From positions 14,659,303-14,723,302 of the forward strand of contig NC_092581.1 of NCBI RefSeq assembly GCF_037975245.1: a DNA stretch of 64,000 nucleotides, in the 5' to 3' direction. The notes beneath the pieces are model-generated. The model did not search any database, had not been told where the DNA came from, and worked only from the letters and a program-made list of their open reading frames with translations. Positions 1 to 9,894 of this stretch are shown here, piece by piece. Made by a program: the position numbers and the translations under genes. The DNA comes from Apostichopus japonicus (lineage: Eukaryota > Echinodermata > Holothuroidea > Aspidochirotida > Stichopodidae). How positions within the stretch are numbered: position 1 is the first letter of the stretch; every line of letters begins with the position of its first letter.

Positions 1-500
1 CTTTGCATCGAGACTGTGACTGTGTGGTCATCGTCATGTTTGTATCACAATCTTCCCTGTAGAAAGGGAACATAATGCCAGTGGCGTAGGAAGGTACTTT
101 TGAGTGGGGGGGGGGGGGCTGAAGACTGATGGCCGGCCTGGGAGAGAGGTCTAAGGGGAGGGGTTTCCCCCTCCCCTTTGGAATTTTTTGCATTTCCAGG
201 GGGCCTTAGATGCAATTTGGTGCAATATAGCACACTTCACCACCCACTCCATTTTGTAAACTTAATTTTGTATTTTCACCTGGCCTAAGATGCAATTTGG
301 TGCTCCAAATGATATTTTTTTCTCATTTGGAAATGAAAAAGGGGTTTTCTGACTTGCGAACCGGGGGGGGGGGGCGGAATGATACTTCCGCCCCTCCACA
401 TTTTTCACTGGGGGGCTGGCGCCCCCAGCCCCCCCGGTTCCTACGCCCTTGCATAATGCTACACATGATCTTAGCCAAAAGGCCGAGAAGATATTGAAAA
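1..500 (-). repeat. U2 snRNA-headed dispersed repeat, copy 1 (split by a MITE)
   Basis: On the minus strand this begins near 490 with a stretch matching the 5' end of U2 snRNA (core GGCCTTTTGGCTAAGATCA, then TGTGTAG). It then runs into sequence that is not U2: a short stem around AGGGAA/TTCCCT, then GATGACCACACAGTCACAGTC near the window start. The same non-U2 part follows the same U2 head at 48190-48312 and, more diverged, at 55079-55175. It is therefore a repeated element and not a one-off U2 pseudogene. The copy is interrupted at 79-451 by a hAT-type MITE. The left end may run past the window edge. A U2-derived SINE is the best reading; its class is inferred. Confidence 0.55.
79..451 (+). 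mobile_element. hAT-type MITE, family 1, copy 1
   Basis: A non-autonomous element of 373 bp. Its terminal inverted repeats are CAGTGGCGTAGGAA at the left and CAAGGGCGTAGGAA (read from the right end). It is flanked by a perfect 8-bp target-site duplication, CATAATGC (71-78 and 452-459). TIRs starting CAG/CAA with 8-bp duplications are the hAT signature. It carries long G and C runs near its ends and has no coding capacity. Copies of 375 and 358 bp lie at 40581 and 58781. It sits inside the U2-headed repeat, so it is the younger insertion. Confidence 0.88.
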
Positions 501-1534
501 TCAGTTCAGGTCAGCGCCATTTAGTGTATACTGTTGGACGTATGGTAGTAAAGTGCTACTGCATAGGAGATAAATATTTTAACCATCGAAATTTGCGGTA
601 AATGTCACCTCGTCTCGACGAAGGTATATAAGTTAACTAAAACATTACAAATGTAAGCATTATAGGGGCCCAGTGACATTTAAGAATACGTGATATCAGC
701 GAAATACTAAAGGTTTTTCTTCTTGTTCTGGAGTTGAACATCATAATCTTTCTCTGCCACATGCATGGGTTAACGGTAAGGGTGAGATCAGCTTCTCCAC
801 TGTGTGAACGAGCTGCACTGAAATAAGGTGCTGGAATTCCTTAATACCCCCACCACCCGCACTCCCTTCCATCTCTACCCACCACCCCCTGGCCATTTTC
901 CTAAATTAAATTACTCCTATTGGTTTTGAAACTTCTCTTTCAAGTCGAAAACTGTTTCTTTAACCAGCAGCATTGGATAAGTATAGCATCCAATCAATGT
1001 TAATCAAATCGTAACTTGCCCCCCACCCGGCCACCCCACCCCCCTCTCAATATATATATATATATATATATTCACGCGTTTGTGAGTTATTGCAAACAAT
1101 TTATTACATTTGATTGTTTACCCTTTTACTTGATGAATAAAACACAACATTCGGTCGATCGTATATGTACCAATGTAAAGTAAAGAGAAATCAAGAAAAT
1201 CCCACTAAAACATTCTGTGACTGTGCTAACTTGAAGCGATGATTTGAGGCTCTTTCCCTTTCTTTTCATTATTCGTTCACCTTTTGACCTTTATCCTTCG
1301 ACAAGTTCTGAAGCCTTTAATATTTTTTTTTCACGAACTGTGTATGTGGAACCTTGTCAGTCATTTTATACAGCGGAGCCAGATAAGGTAATGTTTTTCC
1401 AAATAATCACACAACCTTTGAACTATATGATGATAAATAAGAATCGAAGAATATGCAGCATTTAATGTGAGAAAGATTTGATTGAATTTACTGTCGTAAA
1501 AGTGTACACTTTGATATGACAGATATAACCATCG

Positions 1535-1539
<5 letters not shown>

Positions 1540-1587
<48 letters not shown>
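1540..1587. repeat. (AT)n microsatellite
   Basis: An almost pure AT dinucleotide tract about 80 bp 3' of the protease-homologue stop codon. A shorter TA tract is at 1048-1070. Confidence 0.95.
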
Positions 1588-1589
<2 letters not shown>

Positions 1590-1667
1590 TATCACTCATA
1601 GTCATACTTTGTTCCTCGCCCTAATGATATTCAATAGGTTGTCGATGGTTCCCCCACAAATTAATTC

Positions 1668-2903
1668 CTATCCTCTGCATTCCCCATAGTCCCCGGTCAT
1701 CCAGAAACAGATTTGAGCAAATTTTAAAGGAGTCACTTTTACCGCTAAGTTTCTCTCACGTGTCGATCCATCCTCCAGGTAGAATATCTGGTGTCCAGTA
1801 AAGATGCCGACTACATTCCTCTCCCAGTTTCGGGTGAATTTGTTCCATCTACGGACGTATATCCCCGCCCCGATACTCTGTGGTGTTCCGTCGCACTGTT
1901 GGTATAAAATCTCCATCGTTTCTTCCATGACTTTACAGAATCGGTAGTTCAAAGTCGGCCTCGCGATCTCATCGAAGGAACTGAAATGGATCCGCTTACC
2001 TTCTCCGACATTCGCAACGGATCCCACACTGACGTTGAGAAAATCACGATCCGCCTCTCGCTTCAGTTGGATGAGGGCGTAGTTCTTATCAACCGGAAGC
2101 TCTGCTTTACCTTTCTTACCCTTCGGGGGTTTTGATGACCACTCCTTGGGAACAAAGATCTTCTTGACCGGAATCCAACGGAAAGCTTCCTTCCAATTCT
2201 TTCCCATCTCTTCATCCCGAGATAACTGTCTCTTTTGGCGAATGCCGACTTCAAAGTCTCGTATTTTATTGATCATCTTACGGCCGTTGTGGACGCAACT
2301 TGCAGCTGTCAGGACGTGTATTTCACTGATCAAGACGCCGGAACAACCGGACGAAATCTTCACATTTGTCGTAAAGGGAGTTTGGTTCAACCACTCCCTG
2401 TCGGTGATTGTAAAGCGAGTGTCGTCGCCGACGATAACCTCTCTCCGTCGTCGACTGTCAGATTTAGTCTCTTTCTCTCGTAATTTCAATCTCCTCTCGC
2501 CGTCTCTCCATCTGTTGAGGTAGCGTAAAAAATCCGAATCCAAATCGATTTCGACAACCTTATCTGTACCTTCGTCAGTAAATACTTCGTACGCAAACTC
2601 ATTTACAGCCTTTGTATCTGTTACTGTATCGTTCACGTAACCTTTACACTCAGGTCCACAAAATAGAATATCTTCTAAGGTATTTTCCTCCTCATCTTCA
2701 GTAGCTGCCTCTCCTTCGTGCTCTCGTAGAGGGGGAGATGGTTTACTCGGAAACTGGATCGTGTGCCATGTAACCACCCGCTTTGAGGTCCACGGTTTAC
2801 GGATATTTACCAATCCTGAGGTTGGAACAGCAGCGGTGTCTCTATCTACCGCTATGCAATGGTTAAATGCTAAAAAAAGGGTTAAAACAACGGAAACCCA
2901 CAT
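1668..2903 (-). CDS. PRSS23/PRSS35-like serine protease homologue lacking the catalytic triad
   Basis: A single-exon reading frame of 411 residues. The ATG at 2903 is preferred because it opens directly into a signal peptide (MWVSVVLTLFLAFNHCIA); the frame is open 37 codons further up, to 3014, but that part looks like leader. After an acidic stretch comes a basic RRRR processing-type site (residues 151-154), then the trypsin-like fold of the PRSS23/35 family: SSGCSGVLISEIHVLTAASC, a W-IPVKKIFVPKEW segment, NYALIQLKR, RIHFSSFDE, YRFCKV, YQQCDGTP, VVGIFTGHQ and VTPLKFAQICFWMTGDYGEC. The length fits PRSS35 (about 410 aa). All three catalytic positions are changed: TAAHC reads TAASC (Ser202), the Asp before YAL is Asn274, and GxSGSG reads QSIGAG (Ala346). 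It is thus predicted to be secreted but not proteolytic. The family is clear; orthology to PRSS23 versus PRSS35 is not settled. Confidence 0.85.
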   Translation of the reverse strand: MWVSVVLTLFLAFNHCIAVDRDTAAVPTSGLVNIRKPWTSKRVVTWHTIQFPSKPSPPLREHEGEAATEDEEENTLEDILFCGPECKGYVNDTVTDTKAVNEFAYEVFTDEGTDKVVEIDLDSDFLRYLNRWRDGERRLKLREKETKSDSRRRREVIVGDDTRFTITDREWLNQTPFTTNVKISSGCSGVLISEIHVLTAASCVHNGRKMINKIRDFEVGIRQKRQLSRDEEMGKNWKEAFRWIPVKKIFVPKEWSSKPPKGKKGKAELPVDKNYALIQLKREADRDFLNVSVGSVANVGEGKRIHFSSFDEIARPTLNYRFCKVMEETMEILYQQCDGTPQSIGAGIYVRRWNKFTRNWERNVVGIFTGHQIFYLEDGSTRERNLAVKVTPLKFAQICFWMTGDYGECRG

Positions 2904-4838
2904 GTTTGAAAAGCAAGGATGAATTTCCCTTTTGTAATAGGAAGAAGGAAAAGAAACGTTTATAATTCCATTTACATTACCGAAGAAAATGTTTTCGACT
3001 AAATCGTAGTTCACGTTGCATCTCTGTACGCTATACCGTACGTCTCCGTCGCTGCGATTAATTCCTTAAAGCAAAACACAGTCTTGTATATGAGTTGCGA
3101 GTAACTCATTCCTTTATTTTTAAAATTACAAATCCAATAACTCCAATAAATCGAAATCTTTGTTTTGAAATCAGTAGTGATTTGAAGAGGAAAGAGTCCC
3201 GTCGTTCGAATAGTGAAACCAAACAGCATTTAAAACGAAACGAATTCACACAGCGCGTCTGAAGGAGGCACCATGAAGAGGGCGTGACCTAACAATCATG
3301 AAGAAGTAATACAGTGTTTTGATTGGATCGAGGCAAAATACGTCATGCCAGGATATCGCTCTGGGGTGCAAGAAAATTGCGCGAAGTTCATATTTAGCAA
3401 AAATGTGAGTAGTAATTGCAGGATAGGTTAGATTGTGTAGGCCGACGACCCACTGGGATACTGCAGGTGGTTTTCTCCGGTTCCCTGCGGGTATCTATGG
3501 CTAGCCAGCCAGTTTTGTCAAAGAAAATCGCCGCTGTGATTTTTGATGACAACGTTCCAGCCATTTTTAAAGTGATACAACATTTTCCCACAATGTGCTA
3601 CCGTACTATACTAGATGGTAAATGAAGGTCCACTTGTTTGTACATGTTTAGATACTCACTTGACGGTAATACCGTCATGATCACATCGTTATAGTCTCTC
3701 GATGTAAGGCGATTGGGGTTGAGGGGGGAGGGGGTGGGGGAGGGGGGGGGTGGGTGGGGATCAAGCTGTTTGGTTTTCGGACACAGATCTTTATCTTGGG
3801 TGACTTGTATTACAAAGTGAATTGATCACCCTTCCTAAGGAAAATATAAACTTATATTATTCACAGCCTAATATTCTCTTTCATTGCATTTTGCGTATAA
3901 TTATAGCATTATCTACCTATTTTGGTTATCCCTATATCAGAATATATATCCCTACGTCAATACACTGTGTGCACTAATGCATGAAGTTGTCTATCACTTT
4001 TTTAGCTCATGTGAGTTAAGTTTTCATACATGCGATCATATTTTATAAATTTTAGGTCACCAGGTCACGAGAGGTAAATTACTGAAAAAACGCAAAAAAT
4101 GATACCCCTGCTATAGAGCGTTTGTCCAAATCCGCTAAAATGTTGTGTATATAACGTTTGAACAAACGTTTGAAAAGTTGTTCAGGAAAAAATATGTTTG
4201 TCGTCATGTGATACCCCCCCCCCCAAAAAAAAAGGCCTTCTGTAGAGTTTTCAATATTAATGAAATGTAGGCCATTTATCACATGCAATGATCATGCAGT
4301 TTGTTTTTTTCAACTTTTTAGTATACGTTTTGGTGCCGTGAATGGCAAAATGTGTTCCGTCATTTTGGGAAATAATAGTACCCTTGGGCGACTTGATCAA
4401 GTCAAATATTTACTTGTTATTCAAGTATCCTAGTTCTATTTCATTCTCTCTGCAAAAGGACGACTTGGCAGATTTGCATCTTGAACTTTTCCACATTTTG
4501 TGTGTGAATACGACATGTCAGAGTTACCTTTATCGTTGAAAGCGATTCCGATTACTGCTCTTTAACGTTTCTATGTGGTACCTCGATTGTAAACAAGTTG
4601 CAAGTCGTTATATTATTGTATGAGAGCAATTTTCGTCAGCAATTTTGGGTCAGCACAATTCAAACTTGATATTCACAACATAATGGCAGATTTAGCAGTG
4701 GACTATTTTTTTTTTTTTTACATTTTCGTACTATTATTGCATGGATGAAAACTACGAAGTGCATGTACTGTTGGTTCTTTGTTTTTGCAATGGAGCATGG
4801 TTTACCCTAGTAACGAGTACAACGATCAATTGCATAAT
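2904..4838. other. Upstream region of the protease homologue and intergenic sequence
   Basis: No gene is recognised. 2904-3300 should contain the 5' leader and promoter of the minus-strand protease homologue, but no clear TATA box was picked out. G-rich low-complexity sequence lies at 3718-3760. Short open frames here are scattered and show no family motif. Confidence 0.5.
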
Positions 4839-5288
4839 TTAAAGGGTGTGAAGACTCGCGCAAAAAGAAACGTCTAATGCCGGCAATCTGACCTAGTTTC
4901 GAATGATGTGTAACAGAAGTGTTAGACACCACCATCGATCCCAGAAAATACACACACACACACAGCTTGCTGCTGTCAGTAATTAGACACTAGTGTACAG
5001 TCAGTACATACAGCTGCGGTCAATACACACAGCACAGTGTACAAACGACACAGCGATGGACATCGCAGGTCAAGCTAAAGATAACAAGGTATTCACGTTT
5101 CATTACTGTCTGCATTTTGTAGCGACACGAACAAAACGTCACTTGCAAGCAACGGAAAAGTTAACTTTTTCAGAGCGCGGCACACGGTTTGGGCGAGTCT
5201 TCAATACCTGTTACACCTCATTCGAAACTAGGTCAAATTACCGGCATTAGACGTTTCTTCTTGCGCGAGTCTTCACATCACCCTTTAA
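4839..5288. mobile_element. TTAA-target MITE, copy 1 (long-TIR form)
   Basis: Both ends read TTAA-AGGGTG then GTGAAGACTCGCGCAA inward, and the inverted similarity continues for about 80 bp (GAAACGTCTAATGCCGG, TGACCTAGTTTCGAATGA, GTGTAACAG). The flanking TTAA is the target duplication, as in piggyBac-type elements. The interior has a CA run and a shared block (AGAAGTGTTAGACACCACC) found also in copies at 29550 and 45016. There is no coding capacity. The assignment to piggyBac rests on the TTAA alone. Confidence 0.75.
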
Positions 5289-8109
5289 GTTCGTGGCACC
5301 ATATATAGGTTCAATCAATGACAATTCAAACCTATGAAACTCGTTATGCATGGCGTGTGTGGGTATGTGTATGGTTTGGCTGTGTGGTGTGCGCGCTGCC
5401 TTCTTGTAACACCCAGTGTCTCTAAAAGTGTATGATTGGCAACCCTTTATGCGTGGTATGGTTGCCCATATTAGATAGGGACCTTATTGACTTTATTGGA
5501 GGTCAAGAGTCATCCGAAGTCAACAAGATGAAACAGTGACAGCACTATATACCTATACCTTATAAACCTCAAGAACGGAAACTTGTAGGTCACCCATTCT
5601 GTGTTGGACAAACCCCTTGATATTTGGGGTTAATTAATTAATTAATGAATGCCAGTGTCATTTGACGTATAATCTAGCTCAAATGTGAACGTGACCATAG
5701 CTAAGGAAATGTAACATTGACAAGTCTCCTTCTTCCTACGAGGTGTCAGTTTTAAGTAAATATGTATTTAATTTTTGTGAAGGTCAAAATTCATCAAAGG
5801 GTCAACAGAATCTGCTGGACTCAAATAAACACAACTTTTTCATGATATCTTACGAGGATAACATTGGTTCTTACCCTGTTACGATGGCATCATCCATCCA
5901 ACCTCAATACAGCTTTGCATTTTGGTTTAAAGATACTACAAAGGCAGCTGTGTATTTTCAGTACTCAAGAACAAAAATTTGCGTTAATTATAGCCTTTTG
6001 ACTTTTTAAATTTATTTCACATTTTTACCATTGTTTATTTCAATCAAAATAACAAAATTAAAATTGATCTTTTTATCTTTTTTATCAAAACAAATGTTTA
6101 CAACTTTTCATCATTGTAACAAACTATGTATGCTAAGAAGGAGCGTAAGGCGAGCAAAAGTGGAGAAATGGGAGGAAAGGAAATGACTACGTTATCCCGC
6201 CTATGTCTTATATTTTTCGCACAAAAAAATGGATAAACTGCTCAGATAAATTACAAATCAAAATAAAATAACATTTTCAATTTGAAACTATGGGTCACGT
6301 CCCAGATTTGGGGAGCAGGGCCTTGAGAACAAACTCGCGTTCTCAGCACGGAATGTCAAAAGAGTTAGCATTCGCCGAGCACATTTGACAGTGACAAATA
6401 TAGGTACTGCCCGGAATTTCACAACATAGTTTACTATATATACACAAAATCTCTGGCCTGCCTGTTTCGAGTATAATTTCTACACGTTTAGAGATGGTGT
6501 GGCGCTCTTTCAGAACTTCTATATTCGGAAAGCCACGACAATGGTCACTGCCCGACAATAGACGATAACTATATAGGCCTACGTGGGAAAACCGAAAAAA
6601 AGGTCAAATTATAAATTTCATAATTTTCAACTGATTTGGAGTTTGAGTTAGTATATTTTAGAAACAGTGGCATGCACAGAATTTTTAAAGGTGGTGAAGG
6701 TGGGGGGGGGGGTGGGGAGTTCAAATTCCCCCGACTGCCTTACGTAGGGGCCTGAACCTTTATGAAAATGCCATAGTCAAATCAAGGATTTTATAAGGAT
6801 GGGTGCAGGGAGCTAGGGGTACAACATTGGGGTTTTCGAAGCCGACTATCATGTAGGGTTCAGAGGTCAAATATGTTACATTGCGAGTGATATTTAGACT
6901 ATAAATTATAGGTCCATTTAACTATAGCACTCAATGCAAGTTTGTGCTAATAAATAATTTATGTGAGGTTTAAAGGGGGGGAGGTACCAGTAGGAGGTAC
7001 ACACACACATGTTCACTGATAGAAACACACACGCACAAGTATAACGCTTTATCGACAACACTACGTCTCGAATTCATAATAAATCGTTTCCCAGATGAAA
7101 TGTCGATCTTTGTTCATAAAATTAAAAATTTTGAGACATTTCGACATGTATTTTAAATTAGCAACTGCCAAATTAGTCCCTCAGCTCTGAAGCTGAATAT
7201 TACATATAGCCACAGTCCTGATGCAAATGAGACTTTGGAACAAGATAAAACAGGAGAGATCTGTTTCTAACTTGTACTAATTTGTTTTTCACATAGCTGG
7301 CTTCTCGTTTAAATAGACTTCCGCTAGCCTTTAAGCTTTGCTGATGCCTTCACTTTAAAACCAGATGATAACGTTGTGTAAACTGTAAGATGTGTGTGTA
7401 TGTATGTAAGAAGTACTTGATTAGTTGATGCTTAAATGCTTCCTTTCTATATAACATGCTAAGGTAAACCGCATCGTTTATCCTAGCCAATATAGTTCGT
7501 AAGTAAAACAAATAGTAGGCTATTATACATATGAAGGAACGAGCATTGTTAGACACATCTATACTATCATTCAAACAAGATAATGACGTAATGTTTATTT
7601 TAAGCAAACTATATTCAGTTCTTATCACACCACACATGATGCCGAAGTCCACTGCATGAAGGTGTTCTACAGGCTGTACTAACCGAAGCCGTATAAAAAG
7701 ACCGTTATGTACACTGTTGTATACTCCTTACCATCCTGGATGAACCGAGAGTCCTGCATATAGACACAGCTCTAACAGGACTGTTCCCCCACCCTCCAAC
7801 CGCACACTTTCCCAATATACCCCCCTATTTTTCTCACACCCCGCAATTTTGAGAAAACGATAGATTAGGGAAAAGGGTTACGTTTCCTTTTGAAGCCGGA
7901 CAAGAAAGTGAACTATTATGACTACTGTGGAACGCCATATGTGTCACAATGTTAGGAAACATATCAGTTAACATTTGCATGCTATAGCCATGTAGATATG
8001 TTATGTTTCAGTAACAGAGTATCAGAAATAACATCAGTTTCGTGCTGTAACTCAATATCAGCATGTCAAGGAGGAAATCAACAGTTGATTCAATGCTCTG
8101 AGAAACATG
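5289..8109. other. Intergenic sequence, no gene seen
   Basis: AT-rich sequence with short low-complexity tracts (poly-G near 6703, CA repeats near 7001). A repeat-like stretch beginning CAGTGGCATGCACAGAAT at 6667, with a G run, resembles a degraded end of the hAT-MITE type, but no second end or target duplication could be found. A minus-strand open frame at 6343-6558 has several cysteines but matches no family I know. Confidence 0.4.
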
Positions 8110-8620
8110 TTCTTAGTCAAATTGCATGGAACCCATATTTTGCCAAGAATAAGGAAGTACTCGAGAAGGTCCACAGGAGGGCTACTAGGATGATTATTTC
8201 CTTAAAGGGTGTTCCTTATTATAGGCGGTTACAGCTGCTGAATCTCACCACACTAGAGCTTTGGAGGTTACGTGGTGACTTGATTCAGGTTTTCAAGATT
8301 GTGTATGGTTTTGTCAATTTATCCTTCACTGACTTTTTCATGTTTGCTAATAGTAGTTGTACCAGAGGTCATTGTCTTAAACTCCAGAAGTGACAAAGTA
8401 GGATTAAATATTCGGCATAACTTTTTTTTCTAATAGGGTTGTGAATGAGTGGAACGGTTTGCCTGAGAAAGTTGTACTTGCAAGTAGTGTGAATGGGTTT
8501 AAGAATGCTTTGGACAAGCACTTTAAGCATTGTAATCGGGTCTGAGTGTTGTGTCTTCAGTTTTTCTCTCCTATAGGGTCCTTGATGGGGACTTGGATCC
8601 TGATCCTTTTGTTCTAAACT
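8110..8620 (+). mobile_element. LINE 3'-end remnant (CR1/Jockey-like reverse transcriptase tail)
   Basis: The translation 8122-8393 has the typical C-terminal part of a non-LTR reverse transcriptase ORF2: NPYFAKNKEVLEKVHRRATR, then a segment ending LRGDLIQVFKIVYGF, then TRGHCLKLQK. After a stop and a frame shift the reading resumes at about 8425 with NRVVNEWNGLPEKVV, then SSVNGFKNALDKHFKH, ending at a TGA at 8542-8544. A short 3' UTR and an (AAACT)n tail at 8613-8630 follow, as expected for a LINE end. It is 5'-truncated and non-functional. Confidence 0.75.
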
Positions 8621-9894
8621 AAACTAAACTATATAATAGTCTACTAACATTGTGAAACAGGAGGTAATTTTCCCGCAAAATTTCGATATCTCTCCCTCTT
8701 TCTATCCCCCTTTCCGTTACCAGATAAATCTTACAGGAGAACCGAAAAAAAACAAACAACGAGAAACAAAAACAAAAGCAGAATAGTATATTCCGTATTT
8801 TTATTGAAAATAATTCAGTGTTCAAAATATACCCAGCGTTGGAGCAATTATGCATGATGAATAATCCATACAGGCTGTCTGCGGGACAGGGTTTTTTGTT
8901 CTGCTTTCTGAAATATCGGAATTGAATTAAAGGAGCCGTCATTTCTTCATTTTTCTCAAGTACAATGTAGGTGTTTCTCAGCAACGCTATTTCATTTTTT
9001 TGATGAAGTTTTTACTTGCCAGATTTAAATTAAAGAGTCATTAGCATAACACTAAACTAAATGACACTTAATTATAATAACAGCTCCCGCCCAACTTCTC
9101 TACGCAAATTAGGATAGACCGAGACACATCTAAGATGAAAGTGTACGTTTGGCGTAAAGATCATTATAAGTGCTAGTGAGTTTGCAAGTAACAGATAATT
9201 TTCGAGAAATTTGGAGATAGTTGGAATTGTTCAAGTAACAAACAATATGCTTTGTGCTGCCAGTTTGTACTCATAGTGACGTCATAGTGACATCAAGGGA
9301 GTTGAAGTACGTTTAAATTATTAATAAACATTGCTGGAACTGATATCAGTACTAGATAATCGTTATAAACTACGGTATATTATAAAAGACATTTGTGTAC
9401 ATTATTTCTGCCTAAGAAAGCAAATAAATAAATAAGGAAATTAGACTAAGCATTCAGATTGTCGATTGTGGTGTTATAAAGTTTGTCTTTACATGATCAT
9501 AAAAATATGAAAGGACATACATATGGAAACTTTTAAATTTGAAAACGATCGTTGCTTTTCCTTATATGAAATGAAATTTGAAATCTTTAGTTTATTGTAA
9601 TGGTACTTTGTTATCAAATCCTGTCTAAATTGTTCTACAATCAACGAAACTGGTTGTCCTAGGTCGAGTGAGACGAAAGAGGGGGAAGGGGATCGATGGG
9701 AACAGCCCGGGACTAAGAAGCAACTACGGAACCAGGCAGAGGATACTGGATAAAGAATAATGTGTCTTCCTTTTCGTGTAGCATATTAAAGGGGAAATGA
9801 ATACTTCAAAAAGGTGACCCGGTTGCATATTGTCCCCTGGGCCCAACCTGGCTCTTGGCCCATAACCGTGGAGCAAAGCATTTGTCTGAACGAA

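Noticed and set aside
451-500. Functional U2 snRNA gene
   Set aside because: Only about the first 35-40 nt resemble U2; the Sm site and 3' stem-loops are missing.
2903-3014. Longer start for the protease homologue at 3014
   Set aside because: It would put 37 non-hydrophobic residues before a clear signal peptide; the ATG at 2903 is more natural.
6343-6558. Minus-strand 71-codon frame with several cysteines
   Set aside because: No known domain pattern, no splice context and base composition like the surroundings.
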